DNA from: Roseomonas sp. CECT 9278
GTDB taxonomy: Bacteria; Pseudomonadota; Alphaproteobacteria; Acetobacterales; Acetobacteraceae
DNA: 40,040 nt
Assembly (NCBI RefSeq): GCF_918698155.1
Contig: NZ_CAKKLX010000044.1
Location: forward strand, 1 to 40,040
Direction: 5' to 3'
Position numbers and translations under genes: made by a program. The notes under the pieces are model-generated. The model was not told where the DNA came from, searched no databases, and saw only the letters and a program-made list of their open reading frames with translations. Shown here in pieces: positions 8,243 to 16,299 of the stretch; positions within the stretch are counted from its first letter, which is position 1, and every line of letters begins with the position of its first letter.

Positions 8243-9748
8243 CTAGGGCCAGCGCGCCTCGGGGTCCATCGGCAGCACCGGGCGCGGAAGGTGCTTCCAG
8301 GGGAAGGTGGCAAGGTTGGGCGAGGTCAGGCCGGGGCAGTCCACTTCCACGATCTGCTCGTGCTTGAAGAACTCGTCGAAGCCGCCGCGAAAATGGCCGC
8401 GCGACTTCATCACCACGGCGCGCGCGCGGCCGATGTCGAGGCCGAGGTGTTCCAGGAACACCGGATCGGCGCATTGCGTGCGCCCTTCGATGACCACCAC
8501 GGCGATGCCGCCGATCTGCAGCCAGGCGGTGCGGCCAAGGCGCACGGAGCGCCCCGCATAGATGCCGCGCCGGCCGGTGACGTCGCCATCCGACAGCGCG
8601 CGCACTTCGGCCTCCGCCGCGAAGGGCCTGGAGAACGGGTCGTCGGCCGCGACGGCTCGGTTGAACTGCGCGGTGAAGCGTGCGCCCACGCCCAGCGCAT
8701 GGGCCTCGGCCGCCAGCGGCGCATCGGCGATGATGCCGATGATCGCGTCCTGCACGCCGGCGCGGTGGAAGGCATCCAGGATCCACATGGTGTTGCCGCG
8801 CCCGCCGCCGCCGGGATTGTCGGCGACATCGGCGAAGGCGAGCGGCACCGGGCTGGTCTTCGCCAGCCGCACCGCCTCGTCGAGGCTGGTGAGGTTCGCA
8901 ACGAAGCGTGCGCGGCGGTCCCAGGCCGCTTCGGCCAGGGTCTGCGCCAGGGACTCCGCCGCGTCGCGGTCGGTCGCGGTGACAATCACCGAGAAGCCGT
9001 TGAACGGCGTGTCGCCATAGGAAAACCCGGCCATGGCCGACACGTTCACGATGCGATTGTCCTTCGCCGCCAGTTCCTGGCCGAGGTTCATCACCTCCGC
9101 ATAGGGCCCCTGCGCGGTCAGCAGCGCGGTCTGCGGCGAGACGATCGGCAGGCGGCGATGGGCGCGGTGGAAGCGTTCGCCCGCCAGCAAGCGGCGCAGC
9201 AGCTGCGCGGATTCCACACCGCGTTCGTGCATGTCGAGATGCGGGTTGGTGCGGTAGCCCACGAAAGCATCGACGGTCGCGACCATGCGGTCCGACACAT
9301 TGGCGTGCAGGTCGTAGGAACAGACGAAGGGGATGTCGCCCAGGACCTCGCGCACCAGGGCCTGGAGCGTGCCCTCGGGGTCGTGGTCGTGCGCGGCCAG
9401 GCCGGCGCCGTGCATGATGGAATAGACGCCGTCCACCTGGCCGCGCAGGGCCGTGAGACCGGCGTGCCAGGTCGCCAGCATGGCGTCGAAATCACCCTGG
9501 TCCACCGGGCCGTTGGGTTCGGCGGCGGCGATCATGACGGGCAGCGGCATCCAGTCGCCGGTCGCGTTCATGCCGGCCAGGAAGCCGGAGAGTTCCGCGG
9601 GCGCGCGCGGCGCGGGCTTTGCCGCCTCGGCCAGGATGTCGGCGCCTTCCAGGTAGCAGCGGCCGTCGAAATCGGCGCGGCGCGCGGGGGGCGCGAAGCG
9701 GTTGCATTCGATCGAGAAGCCCAGGATGGCAATGCGCGGTGCGGGCAT
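8243..9748 (-). CDS. M81 family (MlrC/DUF1485-type) metallopeptidase
   Basis: A 501-residue protein matching the M81 family, whose founder MlrC degrades linearised microcystin peptides. Probable zinc ligands are visible: E14 in FSIECNRFAP, the D146-x-H148 pair in SYDLHANVS, and H170 with H174 in NPHLDMHERG. The C-terminal domain contains DVADNPGGGGRGNT near residue 305, typical of the family. The ATG (9746-9748) shares its A with the stop codon of the upstream PLP gene (TGATG), indicating translational coupling. In non-cyanotoxin bacteria these proteins are thought to cleave small amides or peptide-like compounds. The actual substrate here is unknown. Confidence 0.85.
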   Translation of the reverse strand: MPAPRIAILGFSIECNRFAPPARRADFDGRCYLEGADILAEAAKPAPRAPAELSGFLAGMNATGDWMPLPVMIAAAEPNGPVDQGDFDAMLATWHAGLTALRGQVDGVYSIMHGAGLAAHDHDPEGTLQALVREVLGDIPFVCSYDLHANVSDRMVATVDAFVGYRTNPHLDMHERGVESAQLLRRLLAGERFHRAHRRLPIVSPQTALLTAQGPYAEVMNLGQELAAKDNRIVNVSAMAGFSYGDTPFNGFSVIVTATDRDAAESLAQTLAEAAWDRRARFVANLTSLDEAVRLAKTSPVPLAFADVADNPGGGGRGNTMWILDAFHRAGVQDAIIGIIADAPLAAEAHALGVGARFTAQFNRAVAADDPFSRPFAAEAEVRALSDGDVTGRRGIYAGRSVRLGRTAWLQIGGIAVVVIEGRTQCADPVFLEHLGLDIGRARAVVMKSRGHFRGGFDEFFKHEQIVEVDCPGLTSPNLATFPWKHLPRPVLPMDPEARWP

Positions 9749-10872
9749 CAGAGGGGCACTCCCAGCATCTCGGCGATGCGCGGCGTGGATTTCAGGCCGG
9801 TGCCGGTGAGCACGATCACGGTGGTCTCGTCGGCGCGGATCGTGCCGGCTGCGATCAGCCGCGCGAAAGCGGCGGCCGCCTGGGCGCAGGTAGGTTCGAC
9901 ATAGATTCCGGTGCGCGCCAGGTCGAGCGTGGCGGCCGCGATCTCCTCCTCGCTGAGCATCACCGCGCTGCCGCCGGAGCGTGCCAGGACCTCGCCGCAT
10001 TCGCGGCTGCGCAGCGGTTGCGCGATGGCGGTGCCCTCCGCGATGGTGGGCTGCGCCGGCACCGCGGGAAGGCCCAGGAAGGCGCGCGCGATCGGCGCGC
10101 AGTTCGCCGGCTGGGCGGCGAAGATGCGCGGCAGGCGCGTGATCTCGCCGGCGCGCAGCAATTCGTCGAAGCCGATGCCGCAGCCCAGCACGTTCGACCC
10201 CGCGCCGCAGGGCACGATGACGTTGTCGGGCGCTGTGAAGCCGAGGTCTTCCCACAGTTCATAGGCCAGCGTCTTCGTGCCGTGCAGGAAGAAGGGATGC
10301 CAGTTGTGGCTGGCGTAGAAGATGCTGGTGGCCTCGGCCAGCGCGGCATCGGCGCAATCCTGGCGGCTGCCGGGGATGAGGCGGATGGTCGCACCCGACG
10401 CACGCGACTGCACGGTCTTGGCCGGGGACGTGCTGGCCGGGACGAAGATGGTCGCCGCCATGCCGCCGGCCGCCGCATAGGCCGAGACCGCGGCGCCGCC
10501 ATTGCCGGAGGAATCCTCCAGCACCGCCGCCACGCCCTGCGCGCGCAGCAGGGAGAGCATCACGGATGCGCCGCGATCCTTGAACGACCCGGTGGGCGCG
10601 AACCACTCGCACTTCACCAGCGCCGAGGCACCGCCGATCACGCGTGGCACCAGCGGCGTGCAGCCCTCGCCCATGGTGATCGGGTCGTCGGGGATGAAAG
10701 GCAGCGCGGCGGCGTAGCGCCATAGCGAGCGGTCTTCCGTGCGGATCGCCGCGCGGGTGATGCCGGGCAGCGGCGTGAGCAGCAGCGGCGCCTGGTCATC
10801 CCCGCACCAGCGCGGCGTGTCGAGCGGATAGGTGCGCCCCGTGCGGGGGTCGAGATAGGCGATGTCGGTCAT
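9748..10872 (-). CDS. Threonine-synthase-like PLP-dependent lyase/synthase
   Basis: A 374-residue fold-type II PLP enzyme. The lysine that binds PLP is K98 in PTGSFKDRG, the phosphate-contacting loop is SSGNGGAAVS at 121-130, and TGTGLKS near the C-terminus closes the cofactor site. The N-terminus has the Trp/Cys-containing LDTPRWCGD seen in threonine-synthase paralogues. True threonine synthases usually sit with hom and thrB, which are absent. Instead this gene heads an operon with an M81 peptidase and a D-amino-acid-type PLP enzyme. A catabolic lyase acting on a substituted amino acid (for example a threonine, diaminopropionate or ectoine-like substrate) is therefore more likely than threonine biosynthesis. 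The start is the ATG at 10870-10872. Confidence 0.82.
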   Translation of the reverse strand: MTDIAYLDPRTGRTYPLDTPRWCGDDQAPLLLTPLPGITRAAIRTEDRSLWRYAAALPFIPDDPITMGEGCTPLVPRVIGGASALVKCEWFAPTGSFKDRGASVMLSLLRAQGVAAVLEDSSGNGGAAVSAYAAAGGMAATIFVPASTSPAKTVQSRASGATIRLIPGSRQDCADAALAEATSIFYASHNWHPFFLHGTKTLAYELWEDLGFTAPDNVIVPCGAGSNVLGCGIGFDELLRAGEITRLPRIFAAQPANCAPIARAFLGLPAVPAQPTIAEGTAIAQPLRSRECGEVLARSGGSAVMLSEEEIAAATLDLARTGIYVEPTCAQAAAAFARLIAAGTIRADETTVIVLTGTGLKSTPRIAEMLGVPL

Positions 10873-10889
10873 GGCGGCCGCAGCCTCGC

Positions 10890-10910
10890 TTGCCCGGGCG
10901 CGCCCGGCAA
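10890..10910. promoter_or_regulatory. Inverted repeat between divergent PLP-lyase and M20 genes
   Basis: TTGCC (10890-10894), a single unpaired C, the palindrome GGGCGCGCCC (10896-10905), then GGCAA (10906-10910). It forms a near-perfect 21-bp inverted repeat in the middle of the 52-bp spacer between the two divergent start codons. Its position suits a shared operator or overlapping promoter element; no regulator gene is adjacent. Confidence 0.45.
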
Positions 10911-10924
10911 GGGATGCTGCGCGC

Positions 10925-12028
10925 ATGACCGATGATGCCGAAGCCGTCCTGCGCCTGGCCGCCGATCTGGTTGCGATCGACAGCCGGTCCTCCGTGTCCA
11001 ACATCCCGCTGGCCGAACGGATCGAGGCGGAACTGGCCGGCTTCGACGTCACACGCGTGGACTATGCCGATGCGAATGGCGTGGCGAAGCGCGCGCTGGT
11101 GGCGCATCGCGGCCCGCGCGGCGGGTTGGCGCTGTCCGGCCACATGGACACGGTGCCCGAGACCGGCTGGATCGATCCGTGGTCGCCGCGTGTGGCGGAC
11201 GGCATGCTGCACGGCCTGGGCAGCGTGGACATGAAGGGGCCGGTCGCCGCCTGCATCGTCGCGGCGCGCGGCCTGCCGGACAGCATGCCCGCCACGCTGC
11301 TGATCACCACCGACGAGGAGACCAGCAAGCAGGGCGCGCGCGCGGTTGCGGCTTGCGATGCCGCGCGCGCATTGGGCCTGCGCGGCATCATCGTCGCCGA
11401 ACCGACCGGGCTGCTGCCGGTGCGTGGGCACCGCAGCCATATCGAATACACCGCGGTGGCGAGCGGCGTGCAGGCGCATTCGTCGACCGGGCAGGGGGCG
11501 AATGCGAACTGGGTGCTGATCCCGTTCCTGGCCGAGATGAAGGCGGTCTTCGAACGCCTGCGCCACGACCCGGCCTTCCACGATGCCGGCTACGACCCGC
11601 CCTTCAGCGACTTCAACCTGATCGTCGACAATCACGGCACGGCGGTGAACGTGACGGTGGCGAAGGCGACCGCGCGCATAAAATTCCGCCGCAGCCGCAA
11701 CGTGGACTACGCGCCGATCGAGGCGGCGGTGCGCGACGCCGCCGCGCGCACCGGTGTCACGCTGACCGAAAAGCGCGAGGGCACGCCGCCCGAATTGCCG
11801 GCCGACCATCCGCTGGTGGCACTCGCGGTGCGCGAGACCGGGCAGCCCGCGCGCACCGCCCCCTATGGCACCGACGCATCCGAATTGCAGGACCTCGCGC
11901 CCTGCATCGTGATGGGGCCGGGCAGCATCGCCACCGCGCATACGCCGCATGAATGCGTGGCGGTGGCGGACCTGGTCGCGGCGGTGCCGCTGTTCCGCAG
12001 GATGCTCGCGGCTACGCCGGCAGGCTGA
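10925..12028 (+). CDS. M20 family metallohydrolase (ArgE/DapE-like)
   Basis: A 367-residue di-zinc amidohydrolase. Metal and catalytic residues are visible: H73-x-D75 in SGHMDTVP, D102 in GSVDMKG, the E131-E132 pair in TTDEET, the Glu in VAEPTG near residue 159, and the C-terminal His in AHTPHECV. The bound metal activates water to cleave an N-acyl, succinyl or peptide amide. The chosen start at 10925 (MTDDAEAV) begins at the family boundary; an earlier in-frame ATG at 10862 would overlap the divergent gene. Because it is divergent from the PLP-lyase/M81 operon, it may hydrolyse the same class of substrate. Its last 17 bases overlap the convergent asparaginase gene. Confidence 0.88.
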   Translation: MTDDAEAVLRLAADLVAIDSRSSVSNIPLAERIEAELAGFDVTRVDYADANGVAKRALVAHRGPRGGLALSGHMDTVPETGWIDPWSPRVADGMLHGLGSVDMKGPVAACIVAARGLPDSMPATLLITTDEETSKQGARAVAACDAARALGLRGIIVAEPTGLLPVRGHRSHIEYTAVASGVQAHSSTGQGANANWVLIPFLAEMKAVFERLRHDPAFHDAGYDPPFSDFNLIVDNHGTAVNVTVAKATARIKFRRSRNVDYAPIEAAVRDAAARTGVTLTEKREGTPPELPADHPLVALAVRETGQPARTAPYGTDASELQDLAPCIVMGPGSIATAHTPHECVAVADLVAAVPLFRRMLAATPAG

Positions 12029-13010
12029 CGCGCACCTCGCCGACCGGCTTGCCATTGCTGTCGTTGATGATGCCTTCGACATCCTGCGCCAGCGCATCCG
12101 CCGCATCCACCAGGCCGAGCCTGCCAAGCAGCGCGGCAAACACGCCCATCTTCGCGCGCGCCGTGCCATCGGCCAGTTTCACCGCGATGCCGAGCCCTTC
12201 CTCCGGCACGAAGCCGACCACATATCCTTCCGCGCCGCCCTTCAGCAGCACGCGGCCCTGGCTGGCGCGCACGATCTTCCCGGTGGAGGACCCGCGGCCC
12301 GACAGATGGTCCGGATAGGTGCGGATGGCCGATTGCAGGCGGCGAATCGCGGTGCGGCGTGCCTGTGTCGCGACACGCGCCGCGGCCCAGCGCGCCGCAC
12401 CGCGCGCCATCGCCGCCATCGGCAGCGCCAGCGCCGGCAGGCCGCAGCCATCCACGCCGCGCGGCAGGCGCGTCGCATCCTCACCGAGCAGCTCGCTGAA
12501 CGCCTCCAGGTACAGGCGCTGTGCCGGATGCGCCGGGTCCGCATAGCCCAGCGGCGCGCCGAGATGCTTCGTCAGCGTCAGGAAGCCGCAATGCTTGCCC
12601 GAGCAGTTGTGGAACACGCGCGACCGGTCGCCGCCGGCGCGGATCACGGCGATCTGGTCGGATTGCGCGCGTGGCAGGTCCGGCCCGCAGACCAGCGCGG
12701 ATTCGTTCAGCCCCAGCCGTTCCAGCCAGCCGCGGACCAGCGCGACCTGGAAGTCCTCCGCGCCGTGCGAGGCGCAGGCGAGCGCCAGGTGTTCCTCGGT
12801 CAGCCCCGCCGCATCGGCGGCGCCGCTCTCGACCAGCGGGATCGCCTGGAACGGCTTCAGCGACGACCGCGGGAAGGTCACGAAGGACGGATCGCCCCAG
12901 GATTGCAGGATGCGGCCATCGGCATCCGCCACCACCGCGACGCCGTGATGCAGGCTCTCCAGGATTCCGCCGCGGCGGATCTCCGCCATCGGCACGAAGG
13001 GGCTGGTCAT
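12012..13010 (-). CDS. Type II asparaginase of the Rhizobium etli (ReAV) class
   Basis: A 332-residue protein resembling class 3 asparaginases of R. etli. The paired Ser-Lys catalytic elements are present: S49/K52 in FPRSSLKPF and S81 in ACASHGAED with K257 in VLLKGGAEG. So are the unusual zinc ligands C136 and K139 (HNCSGKHCG) and C189 (VDGCGLP), almost at the numbering of the characterised enzyme. It hydrolyses L-asparagine to aspartate and ammonia, probably in the cytoplasm since no signal peptide is seen. The ATG overlaps the glycosyltransferase stop by 4 nt (ATGA), so the two are co-translated, an unexpected pairing. The 3' end overlaps the convergent M20 gene. Confidence 0.88.
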   Translation of the reverse strand: MTSPFVPMAEIRRGGILESLHHGVAVVADADGRILQSWGDPSFVTFPRSSLKPFQAIPLVESGAADAAGLTEEHLALACASHGAEDFQVALVRGWLERLGLNESALVCGPDLPRAQSDQIAVIRAGGDRSRVFHNCSGKHCGFLTLTKHLGAPLGYADPAHPAQRLYLEAFSELLGEDATRLPRGVDGCGLPALALPMAAMARGAARWAAARVATQARRTAIRRLQSAIRTYPDHLSGRGSSTGKIVRASQGRVLLKGGAEGYVVGFVPEEGLGIAVKLADGTARAKMGVFAALLGRLGLVDAADALAQDVEGIINDSNGKPVGEVRVSLPA

Positions 13011-14266
13011 GGCGCGGGCTCCGGGATGGCGCTGCTGCCGGGGCGGCCTTCCAGCACCGCGTCGAACAGCCGCACCTGTTGCGGCAGGCAATGCGCGTGC
13101 AGGTCGAAGCGTTCCAGCATGGTCTGCCGCGCCGCGCGGCGCAGCGGCATGTAGCGGTCGGGATGGGCGATCGCGTCCACCACCGCATCGGCCATGCGCT
13201 GGTGGTCGAAGAAGGGCAGCATCAGGCCGTTGTGCTCGTGGCGCATGACCTCCGCCAGCGGCGGCGTGTCGGAGCCGATGACCAGCGCCTCGCAGCCCAT
13301 CGCCTCAACGAGGGACCACGACAGCACGAAGGGGTAGGTGTAGTACACATGCGCGCTGCTGATGCGGAACAGCGCCACCAGCCCTTCATGCGGGATGCGG
13401 CCGGTGAAGTGAACGCGCGCCATGTCGAGCTTCGCGCCGACTTCCTCCAGCATCGTCGCCTTCCACGATTTCCCGTCGGTCGGCACGCGGCCATAGCCGC
13501 GCTCCTCGCCACCCACGATCACGGCGTGGGCATTCGGGCGGCGCGCCAGGATCTCGGGCAGCGCGCGCATGAAGATGTCGAAGCCGCGATAGGGTTCGAG
13601 GTTGCGCGACACGAAGGTCACCACCTCCTGCCCCTTCGTGACGGTGTGGCCATCGGGCAGCTTCACCGTGGTGGGCCCGTTCGGCGTGGCGAAGTTCGCA
13701 TCGACGCCTTCATGCACGACCGATGTCTTGGCGCGGATGAACTCCGGGTAGCGGCTGCGCTGCCACAGCGTGGGCGAAACCCCCCAGTCGGTCGCCTCCA
13801 GCGACTGCAACTGCGTCATGTTCAGCGTCCGCACGCGCGCCATCTCGTCGAGCGTGACCTCCTGCGAGGGGTCGAAGCCCACGTCGCCGCCGGTCGACCG
13901 GTAGTAGAACTCGCAGTACTGCAGCAGCTTCGCATCGGGAAACACGTCGCGCAGATACAGCCCTTCGCCCCAGCCGGGATGGCAGCAGATGATGTCGGGC
14001 ACGAAGCCCTTCTGCTTCAGCCCGACCAGCGCGCGCGCCACGGACTGGCCGCGACGCACCGCGGCCTCGACCGGGCGGAGGTAGCGATGCGTCTTCTCGC
14101 CGGCGCCCTCGGGGGCAGGGTAGCGCAGGTGCTGGGGCCCCGGCGGCGACGTGTTGGCGCGCTCGCCCAGGCCGATCACCTGGGCGCCCTTGCGGCGCGA
14201 GATGATGGGTGCGAGGTGCCGGTACTGGCCCGGGAAGTTCTGGTGGATGAACAGCGCCTGGACCAC
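13007..14266 (-). CDS. Glycosyltransferase (GT4-like, GT-B fold)
   Basis: A 419-residue protein. Homologues begin with a segment like FIHQNFPGQYRHLAP, and here that is reached from a GTG at 14264-14266, with GGGAGG 8 nt upstream; no suitable ATG exists. The C-terminal half has a GT4 donor-binding pattern: VTFVSRNLEPYRG, HFTGRIPHEGL, then SWSLVEAMGCEALVIGSDTP with the conserved Glu near residue 343. It would move a nucleotide-sugar residue to an unknown acceptor in the cytoplasm. It lacks the surrounding polysaccharide genes one would expect and is instead coupled to the asparaginase by a 4-nt overlap. Confidence 0.83.
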   Translation of the reverse strand: MVQALFIHQNFPGQYRHLAPIISRRKGAQVIGLGERANTSPPGPQHLRYPAPEGAGEKTHRYLRPVEAAVRRGQSVARALVGLKQKGFVPDIICCHPGWGEGLYLRDVFPDAKLLQYCEFYYRSTGGDVGFDPSQEVTLDEMARVRTLNMTQLQSLEATDWGVSPTLWQRSRYPEFIRAKTSVVHEGVDANFATPNGPTTVKLPDGHTVTKGQEVVTFVSRNLEPYRGFDIFMRALPEILARRPNAHAVIVGGEERGYGRVPTDGKSWKATMLEEVGAKLDMARVHFTGRIPHEGLVALFRISSAHVYYTYPFVLSWSLVEAMGCEALVIGSDTPPLAEVMRHEHNGLMLPFFDHQRMADAVVDAIAHPDRYMPLRRAARQTMLERFDLHAHCLPQQVRLFDAVLEGRPGSSAIPEPAP

Positions 14267-14404
14267 GAAGCCCGCCTCCCGTGCTGCGCCCGCGGCGCGT
14301 CCCGGTTGCTTGATGCCGCCAATCCGCCGGCGCGGCAACGGGCCGTCTGGCGGCGGCGGCGCGCCGGGGCCAGGATGCGGGCGATCGGGCAAGGGATGGT
14401 GGTC

Positions 14405-15139
14405 ATGGGGTTCGACTTCGCGGGGCGGCGCGTGCTGGTGGCTGGCGGCAGCCGGGGGATCGGGCGGGCGATCGCGCTCGGCTTCGCGGCGGCCGGGGCG
14501 CAGGTGTCGGCCTGCGCGCGCGGCGCCGGCGACCTCGATGCGCTGCGCGCCGCGGGCGTGCGTCACACCCGCCCCACCGACCTGGCGGATGCCGGGCAGA
14601 TCGCCGCGTGGGTCGAGGAGGCCGCGGCGACGCTGGGCGGCATCGACGTGCTGGTGAACAACGCCTCCGGCTTCGGCGCGCCGGATACCGAGGAGGCCTG
14701 GAAGCGGGGCCTCGACATCGACGTGATGGCGACGGTGCGGGCCTCCAATGCCGCGCTGCCGGCGCTGCGCGGGTCCAAGGGGTGCATCATCAACACCACC
14801 TCGATCTCCGGGCTGGAGCCCACCACGCGTTCGCCGGCCTATGCGGCGGTCAAGGCGCTGGTGATCCACTACACGGCGTCGCAGGCCGCGATGTATGCCA
14901 AGGACGGTGTGCGGGTGAATTCCATCGCGCCGGGGTCGATCGAATTCCCGGGCGGGTCGTGGGAGAAGCGGCGCACCGACGATCCCGCGCTGTACAACCG
15001 CATCCTGGCGGGCATTCCCTTCGGGCGGCTCGGCATGCCGGAGGAAGTGGCGGATGTCGCGCTGTTCCTGGCCTCCCCGCTGGCGCGCTGGGTGACCGGG
15101 CAGACCATCGTGGTGGATGGCGGCCAGATGCTGGGCTGA
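14405..15139 (+). CDS. Short-chain dehydrogenase/reductase (SDR)
   Basis: A 244-residue classical SDR using NAD(P)H. The nucleotide motif GGSRGIG lies at residues 14-20, NNAS at 85-88, and the catalytic S133, Y146 and K150 (YAAVK) are in place. The C-terminal WVTGQTIVVDGGQMLG is the usual substrate-loop ending. Two more in-frame ATGs exist upstream (14375, 14396), but AAGGGA lies 8 nt before 14405, which gives the normal family N-terminus. It is divergent from the glycosyltransferase and convergent with arfB. Substrate unknown; such enzymes are often annotated as 3-oxoacyl reductase-like. Confidence 0.9.
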   Translation: MGFDFAGRRVLVAGGSRGIGRAIALGFAAAGAQVSACARGAGDLDALRAAGVRHTRPTDLADAGQIAAWVEEAAATLGGIDVLVNNASGFGAPDTEEAWKRGLDIDVMATVRASNAALPALRGSKGCIINTTSISGLEPTTRSPAYAAVKALVIHYTASQAAMYAKDGVRVNSIAPGSIEFPGGSWEKRRTDDPALYNRILAGIPFGRLGMPEEVADVALFLASPLARWVTGQTIVVDGGQMLG

Positions 15140-15166
15140 CCGCCGCGCGCCTGCGCCGCGACGGCA

Positions 15167-15592
15167 TCACTCGTCCGGCCGCGTGCTGCGCAGGCGCTTG
15201 GTGGTGCCGCGGCGCGTCTTCTCGTCGACGCGGCGCGCCTTGGCGGCACGCGATGGCTTGGTCGCGCGGCGTGGCGGCGGCGGCGGCGTCGCGGCTTCGC
15301 GCAGCAGGGCGACCAGCCGTTCCAGCGCGTCTTCCCGGTTGCGTTCGCGCGTGCGGTGGCGCTGGGCGGTGATGACCAGCACGCCGTCCTTGGTGATGCG
15401 GCGGCCGGCCAGCGCGACCAGTCGTTCCTTCAACGCGGTCGGCAGGTTCACCGAGGCCATGGCGTCGAAGCGCAGCTGCACCGCGGTCTCGAGCTTGTTG
15501 ACGTTCTGCCCGCCGGGGCCGGAGGCGCGCAGGAAATCCTCGGTGAGCTCGGCCTCGTCGATGGCGATGCGGGCGGTGACGCGGATGGTCAT
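15167..15592 (-). CDS. arfB: Alternative ribosome-rescue factor / peptidyl-tRNA hydrolase ArfB
   Basis: A 141-residue homologue of ArfB (YaeJ). The release-factor GGQ motif is at residues 27-29 (SGPGGQNVNK), and the C-terminal 35 residues are a basic tail (PSRAAKARRVDEKTRRGTTK) that would enter the empty mRNA channel of stalled ribosomes. It hydrolyses peptidyl-tRNA on non-stop complexes independently of tmRNA. The ATG overlaps the eutC stop by 4 nt (ATGA), so it is translated from the ethanolamine-lyase transcript, which is an unusual operon partner. The stop lies 27 nt from the convergent SDR stop. Confidence 0.93.
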   Translation of the reverse strand: MTIRVTARIAIDEAELTEDFLRASGPGGQNVNKLETAVQLRFDAMASVNLPTALKERLVALAGRRITKDGVLVITAQRHRTRERNREDALERLVALLREAATPPPPPRRATKPSRAAKARRVDEKTRRGTTKRLRSTRPDE

Positions 15593-16299
15593 GGTGCGGC
15601 CAGCGCCATGTCGTCCTTCAGCGCAACGCCGGTGGCGCCAAGCCGTTGCGCCGCGCGCAGCAGCCAGGTCGCCTTGGCCGCGGCCTCGGCATAGGTCAGG
15701 CCGCCGGGGCGGATATTGCTGATGCAGTTGCGCTCGGCGTCGGTGCGGCCGCGCCGCGGCGCCCAGGTGATGTAGATGCCCAGGCTGTCGGTGGCGGACA
15801 GCCCCGGCCTTTCGCCGATCAGCATCACCACGGCGGCGGCGCCCATCGCCTCGCCGATCGCATCGCCCAGCGCAACGCGCGCCTGTTCGGCGATGACCAC
15901 CGGGCCGGCGGGCAGCGGCAGGGCGGGCATCAGAAGGTCGAGCACCCCGGGCGCGTGGCGCTGCACGCCGGTGGCGCAGAGCCCGTCGGCCACCACCAGC
16001 ACGATGCTGCCCGGCGCGTGCGGCAGGACGGTGCCCTCCGGCAGGCGCCGGCCGAGGTCGGGGCGCAGCAGGTATTCGCGCCGATCGGCCGCCGCGCTGC
16101 GCAGGCGGATCGCCGGCCGCGCGAGGGCGGCTTCCAGCGCCGCGCCGTCCAGCGCCGACCACACGGCATCCCGCGCGCGGGCATGTGCTTCCTGGAAGTC
16201 GAGATGCGCCGCCGTTGGCTGCGCCGTGCCCGCGCGCCCCAGCCCGACCCGCGCATCGGTGAAGCGGCGCAGGTCGCGCCACTGGGCGGGCGCCGTCAC
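15589..16299 (-). CDS. eutC: Ethanolamine ammonia-lyase small subunit
   Basis: A 236-residue EutC. It forms the adenosylcobalamin-dependent ethanolamine ammonia-lyase with EutB, converting ethanolamine to acetaldehyde and ammonia. Recognisable segments are FTDARVGLGRAG near the N-terminus, HLDFQEAHARARDAVW, VVADGLCATGVQRHA, the MLIGERPGLSATDSLGIYITW block near residue 165, and the CISNIRPGGL segment. The start is a GTG at 16297-16299 that overlaps the eutB stop by 4 nt (GTGA). The protein is shorter at the N-terminus than the enteric enzyme, as is common for the non-microcompartment type. No other eut genes (reactivase, shell proteins, transporter) occur in the window. Confidence 0.93.
   Translation of the reverse strand: MTAPAQWRDLRRFTDARVGLGRAGTAQPTAAHLDFQEAHARARDAVWSALDGAALEAALARPAIRLRSAAADRREYLLRPDLGRRLPEGTVLPHAPGSIVLVVADGLCATGVQRHAPGVLDLLMPALPLPAGPVVIAEQARVALGDAIGEAMGAAAVVMLIGERPGLSATDSLGIYITWAPRRGRTDAERNCISNIRPGGLTYAEAAAKATWLLRAAQRLGATGVALKDDMALAAP

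Noticed and set aside
12521..14404. Plus-strand extension of the SDR gene by about 600 codons
   Set aside because: It is antisense to asparaginase and glycosyltransferase; the SDR fold starts at 14405 with a ribosome site.
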